The notes beneath the pieces were generated by a model. It had not been told where the DNA came from, did no database searches, and was given only the letters and a program-made list of their open reading frames with translations. Position numbers and translations under genes: made by a program. From Eumeta japonica (taxonomy: Eukaryota; Arthropoda; Insecta; Lepidoptera; Psychidae), in assembly GCA_005406025.1 (NCBI GenBank), contig BGZK01000484.1, positions 62,001-126,000 on the forward strand: a stretch of DNA of 64,000 bases. Direction: 5' to 3'. Below are positions 60,270 through 64,000 of the stretch, piece by piece (the first letter of the stretch is position 1; each line of letters begins with the position of its first letter).

Positions 60270-61190
60270 AATTTATGTTTACATGATAAACTCTTATACA
60301 ATTATTGTATTCAAATGTGGGTATTTTAATAATAAACGGAAAGAGATTACAATCTACATTGCGTGAATTCAATCCTTTAAAGATAAATAAGCTCAATAAA
60401 TTTTAATTAGAAGTAGAGTATAAAACCTGCATTGATTACTTTTTCATTAAACCTCTACCTCAACATTTCATGAAATGCATAAGCAAAACGAAAACCAAAA
60501 GAGGTCGTGCTATATGAAACGTATGGTAAATGCCTTTTAGTCGCTTATGCTTGAAAAATCCCAAACATTCACACATTGAAACAAATGTTTACATTTATAA
60601 TTTACTAAATTATATGAAAAAAAAAAGTTACCTTCAATATAAGTATATATTGATTTGATATATCTTGCATGAATCGATAGATAACGAATATTACTGCCAA
60701 GTTTAAAATCTGTCGAGCGTAAGTGAAAAACCAGAGGATGGCTTTGTTATACCTCGTTACGATCCCGCCTAGAAGTTGATTTACGTAAAACTTTATCTTT
60801 AACCAATATCTACTACGCATAATGAACGTTCTCATTAAATTATAAGTTTCTTGGACTACAAATTTGGAACCGCGAATATATCTATTTTGTTCGCCCCCGC
60901 AACCCACATTCGATTTTTATAAAGCGGATATTTATACCACATATTAAAAGCTGCGCCCTACCAAATTAACTCTATGATCAATATCGTATGAGTTTAAGGA
61001 TTGTTATAAGGTGTAAGAATAAAACAATGTATAATAATTCACAATAAAGGCGAAAGAAAGTGGGCGCATTTAATTTGGTGTATGTACATCAGGGAATTTT
61101 TGTTTGTATATTATGCTCATAATATACAAAATATTTTGAATTAAAACAAATAAAACCAATATCTTGAATTTGTATGAATTCAAGAAATTT
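60270..61190. other. intergenic DNA with one open minus-strand frame
   Basis: A 100-codon frame at 60907-60605 (minus) begins GCGGEQNRYIRGSKFVVQET, looks less random than most here, then turns hydrophobic. I do not recognise it and see no splice or promoter support. The rest is AT-rich without features. Confidence 0.35.
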
Positions 61191-61199
61191 GTTGAGCTC

Positions 61200-62600
61200 T
61201 ATTTTCTATTACCGTTTTTATTACGTTTGTTAGCCATTTCACCGTCTTATGTTCATTTTTCGGATTATTTCGATCTTTTGCATTTAAAAGCTCTTGCAGC
61301 CTATTGTAACTTGTCCTGAATATTTAGGTGTTTTGTATTTTCTATAAAATTGTTCAACTTCTTTTTCGCTTTTTCCGTAATCACCACTGTTATAATGTTA
61401 ATTTATTTTATCTTCAATGGCCTGTTTCTCTTTGACATGTTAATATTTAGTTTGGTTCTAACTATTCTATGATTGCTTCAGAAATTTATGCTATACGTGA
61501 CTGCACAGTCTTGCAAGTTATTACTTATATTAGTTAAAATAAAATCAATTTCGTTTTTGTGTAGCCCGAATAGAAATATCCATGTCCATATATTGTTGTT
61601 GCGTTTTTTGTATAAACTATTGAGTATTTTCAAGTTGTTCTCGCAGGCCAATTGCATAAGTTTTTCACCATTCCATGTTCTTTTTCCTGAGCAATACGGT
61701 CCCAATAATATTATATCTCTTCTTCATCTCCTTCGCTTCCCATTCTGGCATTGAAATCCCCCATGACTTTTTTTGTAAGTACAGTTTTTAATTGCGTCTG
61801 ATAATGTAAAATTGAAGCAGTCAATTTTTACGTTACGTGATTGTTCAGTTGGAGAGTAAATATGTTTGATAAACTATATGTCATCATTACGTGGTAATCT
61901 CGAGTTTGCGTTTCAAGATGCCTATGAGTTCGTCAGTCAATCATTCCAATTCCTTTTTTACCATAAATCGTGTTCCGAAATGACCACGTGTATATCCTCT
62001 GTAATACAAAATAAAATCTCTGTGTTCTTTTATATTTCCCCTTTTGGGTCAGACTTCGCTTAGTCCCACTATAGACCAATTTGTTTTGTAAGGCTGAGAT
62101 CAATTTAGCGAGACTTTCGTTAGTTCTTAGGAAGAGAATATTTTATGTCACGATGAATATTTATCTTTATACGATTGATTTTTGATAGCTTTTGTGTTCA
62201 AAGTTGGAGTAAGTCAGTTGGGTTAGAGAGAATTGGAAAGTCTTCTTCGCCTACGATGACAAGCCAGCTTGGAGTGTTCTTTATAGAGTTTCTTTTAGAT
62301 AAAGTTGTGAAATTTGTCGTGTCCTGATTCCTAGTGTCAATGGCATTTACAATTTTTTTGTAATGTCTGACAATGAAGTTGCTCGTTCACGTTCAATATA
62401 GTTTCGATGCATCGGATGCATGCTTGGCCTTATGATTGCCTTTGCCGTGATTTTGAAGTATGGGTTGGTCGGGTTATTGTTGTCTTTCTTTTGCGTTGAT
62501 GAATTCGGAAATTGATGAGTTATATTATTCGATATGATTATGATAGACTTTATGAATTGATATGAATGACAATTGTACTTTAATTCAGTTGACAATGTGA
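61200..62600 (-). mobile_element. LINE relic, endonuclease end
   Basis: The minus strand shows the N-terminal endonuclease of the kind of LINE seen at 36180 and 54075. In order there is TNESLAKLISAL with GTKRSLTQ (about 62120-62040; normally 'TNESL...GLSEVR'), an IYGKKGIG-like block, KVMGDFNAR (about 61770), GPYCSGKRTWNGEKLMQLAC and ENNLKILNSLY (61702-61610), and WTWIFLFGLHKNEIDFILTN (61586-61530). GDFNA and the KNEIDFILT block are signature parts of this fold. Frames are broken and the reverse transcriptase is missing. The upstream frame to 62595 is probably the start of the same ORF. Confidence 0.85.
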
Positions 62601-64000
62601 AATAGGGATTATTTAATTGATGATAGGTTTATTTACATTAACTAGGTGAGATATGAGTTACCGCTTCATTTGACGTATTATTTTAATTCATGACGTGAAT
62701 CGGATTAGTATTGTTTATATATTAATTTAATAACTTATAATTATGTCGTATGCATATATGCCATTACATGAATGGAGTAATAAGTCACAATGGGCACACT
62801 TTGCATCAGTGTTCCTATAAAAAACAAAAGAAATAAAGAAAGCGATATTTGTACTTACAAAAAAAATTAAAGAAAAACAATACAGCCTGGCGATGTATTA
62901 TATGCTAACGCAGAGACGGGGCGCGGGAGAGGGAAGTGGGTTTTGGGAAACAGAGAAAGCCGGTTTTGAGGGACAAGCAGCGCACAGCGTTGGCGATCCC
63001 CAGCGAGTCGCGATCACGAATTAATCAAGATTTTGGTGGTTCTTTTTGAGCTTTATCACCAAGAGCTAGTGTTAGCTAAGTGGTGTTCCGCAATGCAGCA
63101 AAGTAATCATGACTGTGGCCAACAGTAAAACCAAGTGTTAAAGCCATTGAGAGGCGACACCGGGCAGCAACAGTTAATAGAAACGGAGTGATCTAAAATT
63201 TGATAAAATTTCGAGATATACTTTCAATCCAATTGCGCACAGCACTCGTCTAATTTTTATACATTCTTATTATCATTAAACTAAAGTATTTAAACAGCAC
63301 TTCATCAACTTTAATGTACAGCCCATACATAAAATTAGCGACCGTCATAGGATCTAAATTGGATAATTATTGTATTAACCAAATATATACGACACGACTA
63401 TTAGAGAAAGACCTAAGGGAAGTGTTATTCCTATTTTTTTCCTTTCAGCTTAACAGTCTTTGCCTAATCTATTCATACTGTAAGTGCTTCGTATAAATAA
63501 TTCAATTAAAGAAATAAAAGCACTTGTTACATAATTTTTTAAACGTAATTAAAATACATGTATATTCAATTTGACAATACCCTTTTCTAAAAGCAAACGT
63601 TATGTGTTTCATATTTTTATGTTAACATACAAAAATTGCACATAAGTTGCTATTTATTTTCACATGCCTAGAACAATTTAAAGTATTCTAAACCATTCTA
63701 AAATTGTATGCTTGATTCTTTCGGATATGCCTATGATTTAGTGTATTTTTCTTATGTTTTGTAAGGGTACTTATTATTTTAAATCATAGCACCGATATTT
63801 CAAGGATATTTGCCAAAACGATTTCAGCGTCGAGAAACGGCTGTGCGGTCACAGCCCTATGAGCTCATTTCTGATGCCGACTGCTGTTTCGCATACAACT
63901 GCTTCAGGGCAGTTTATTTATATGTACTTTGCAGCAAGCTGCTCTACGGCGGACCTCGCGCTGTACCACAAGTTAGACCTACACATTTCTTTACTTGCCT
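62601..64000. other. intergenic DNA with a GC-rich block and an open frame at the edge
   Basis: At 62905-63190 the DNA turns GC- and purine-rich (GGGGCGCGGGAGAGGGAAGT). This may be a promoter and untranslated first exon of a gene further right, but no ATG-led frame is convincing. From about 63780 to the window end a plus-strand frame stays open for over 70 codons (SDADCCFAYNCFRAVYLYVL). It is unrecognised; it could be a repeat or an exon. Confidence 0.3.

Noticed and set aside
1..64000. CRISPR arrays, operons, Shine-Dalgarno sites or riboswitches
   Set aside because: The window is eukaryotic, with spliceosomal introns, poly(A) signals and LINE/hAT/mariner elements. Tandem arrays present have no CRISPR-like repeat-spacer pattern.

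Overview
This is a nuclear contig from an insect, most likely a moth or butterfly (Lepidoptera). The sequence is very AT-rich and gene-poor. It carries intron-bearing genes with AATAAA signals, many degraded mariner, hAT and non-LTR elements, and short repeat ends with the look of lepidopteran genomes: GCGGGC-GCTAGT helitron-like ends, and SINE-like copies with ACAGACAG plus GGTTCCG tails. The order is inferred from repeat style and from the expansion of one kinase family; the species is not identified.

The only clear host genes are four members of one family, the EcKinase / CHK-kinase-like proteins (ecdysteroid 22-kinase-like). They are spaced roughly 9-16 kb apart: a decayed copy at 16848-17608 (-), an intact single-exon gene at 32651-33859 (-), an intact two-exon gene at 49382-51819 (-), and a two-exon copy with two frameshifts at 58337-60163 (+). 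The two-exon copies share a phase-0 intron at the same codon, between the HGD catalytic loop and the DFQ motif. The single-exon copy lacks it. The cluster shows duplication, inversion, intron loss and decay side by side.

Layout. 0-5.2 kb: a LINE tail and two mariner relics facing opposite ways. 5-16 kb: AT-rich DNA with a SINE-like copy, a tRNA-like repeat, paired hairpin units and a LINE relic. 16.6-17.6 kb: two adjacent perfect hairpins beside the decayed kinase. 18-21.4 kb: two fold-back elements. 23.1-24 kb: a coding-like unit repeated three times. 26-28.4 kb: helitron-like ends, a possible TATA promoter and a GC-rich island. 32.6-33.9 kb: kinase gene 1. 36-42 kb: two LINE relics and a 1.1-kb element with inverted ends. 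45-48.5 kb: a hAT element with an 8-bp target duplication, inserted into a third mariner relic. 49.4-51.8 kb: kinase gene 2. 52-57.3 kb: helitron-like ends, two tandem arrays carrying ACAGACAG tracts, and a large palindrome. 58.3-60.2 kb: kinase copy 3. 61.2-62.6 kb: LINE endonuclease relic. 62.9-63.2 kb: a GC-rich block that may start a gene beyond the window.

Functionally, the kinases are the only genes that could act together. The family phosphorylates small molecules: ecdysteroids at C-22 in the characterised silkworm enzyme, and possibly xenobiotics. Everything else is mobile or repeat DNA. All calls come from reading the sequence; no database search was run.
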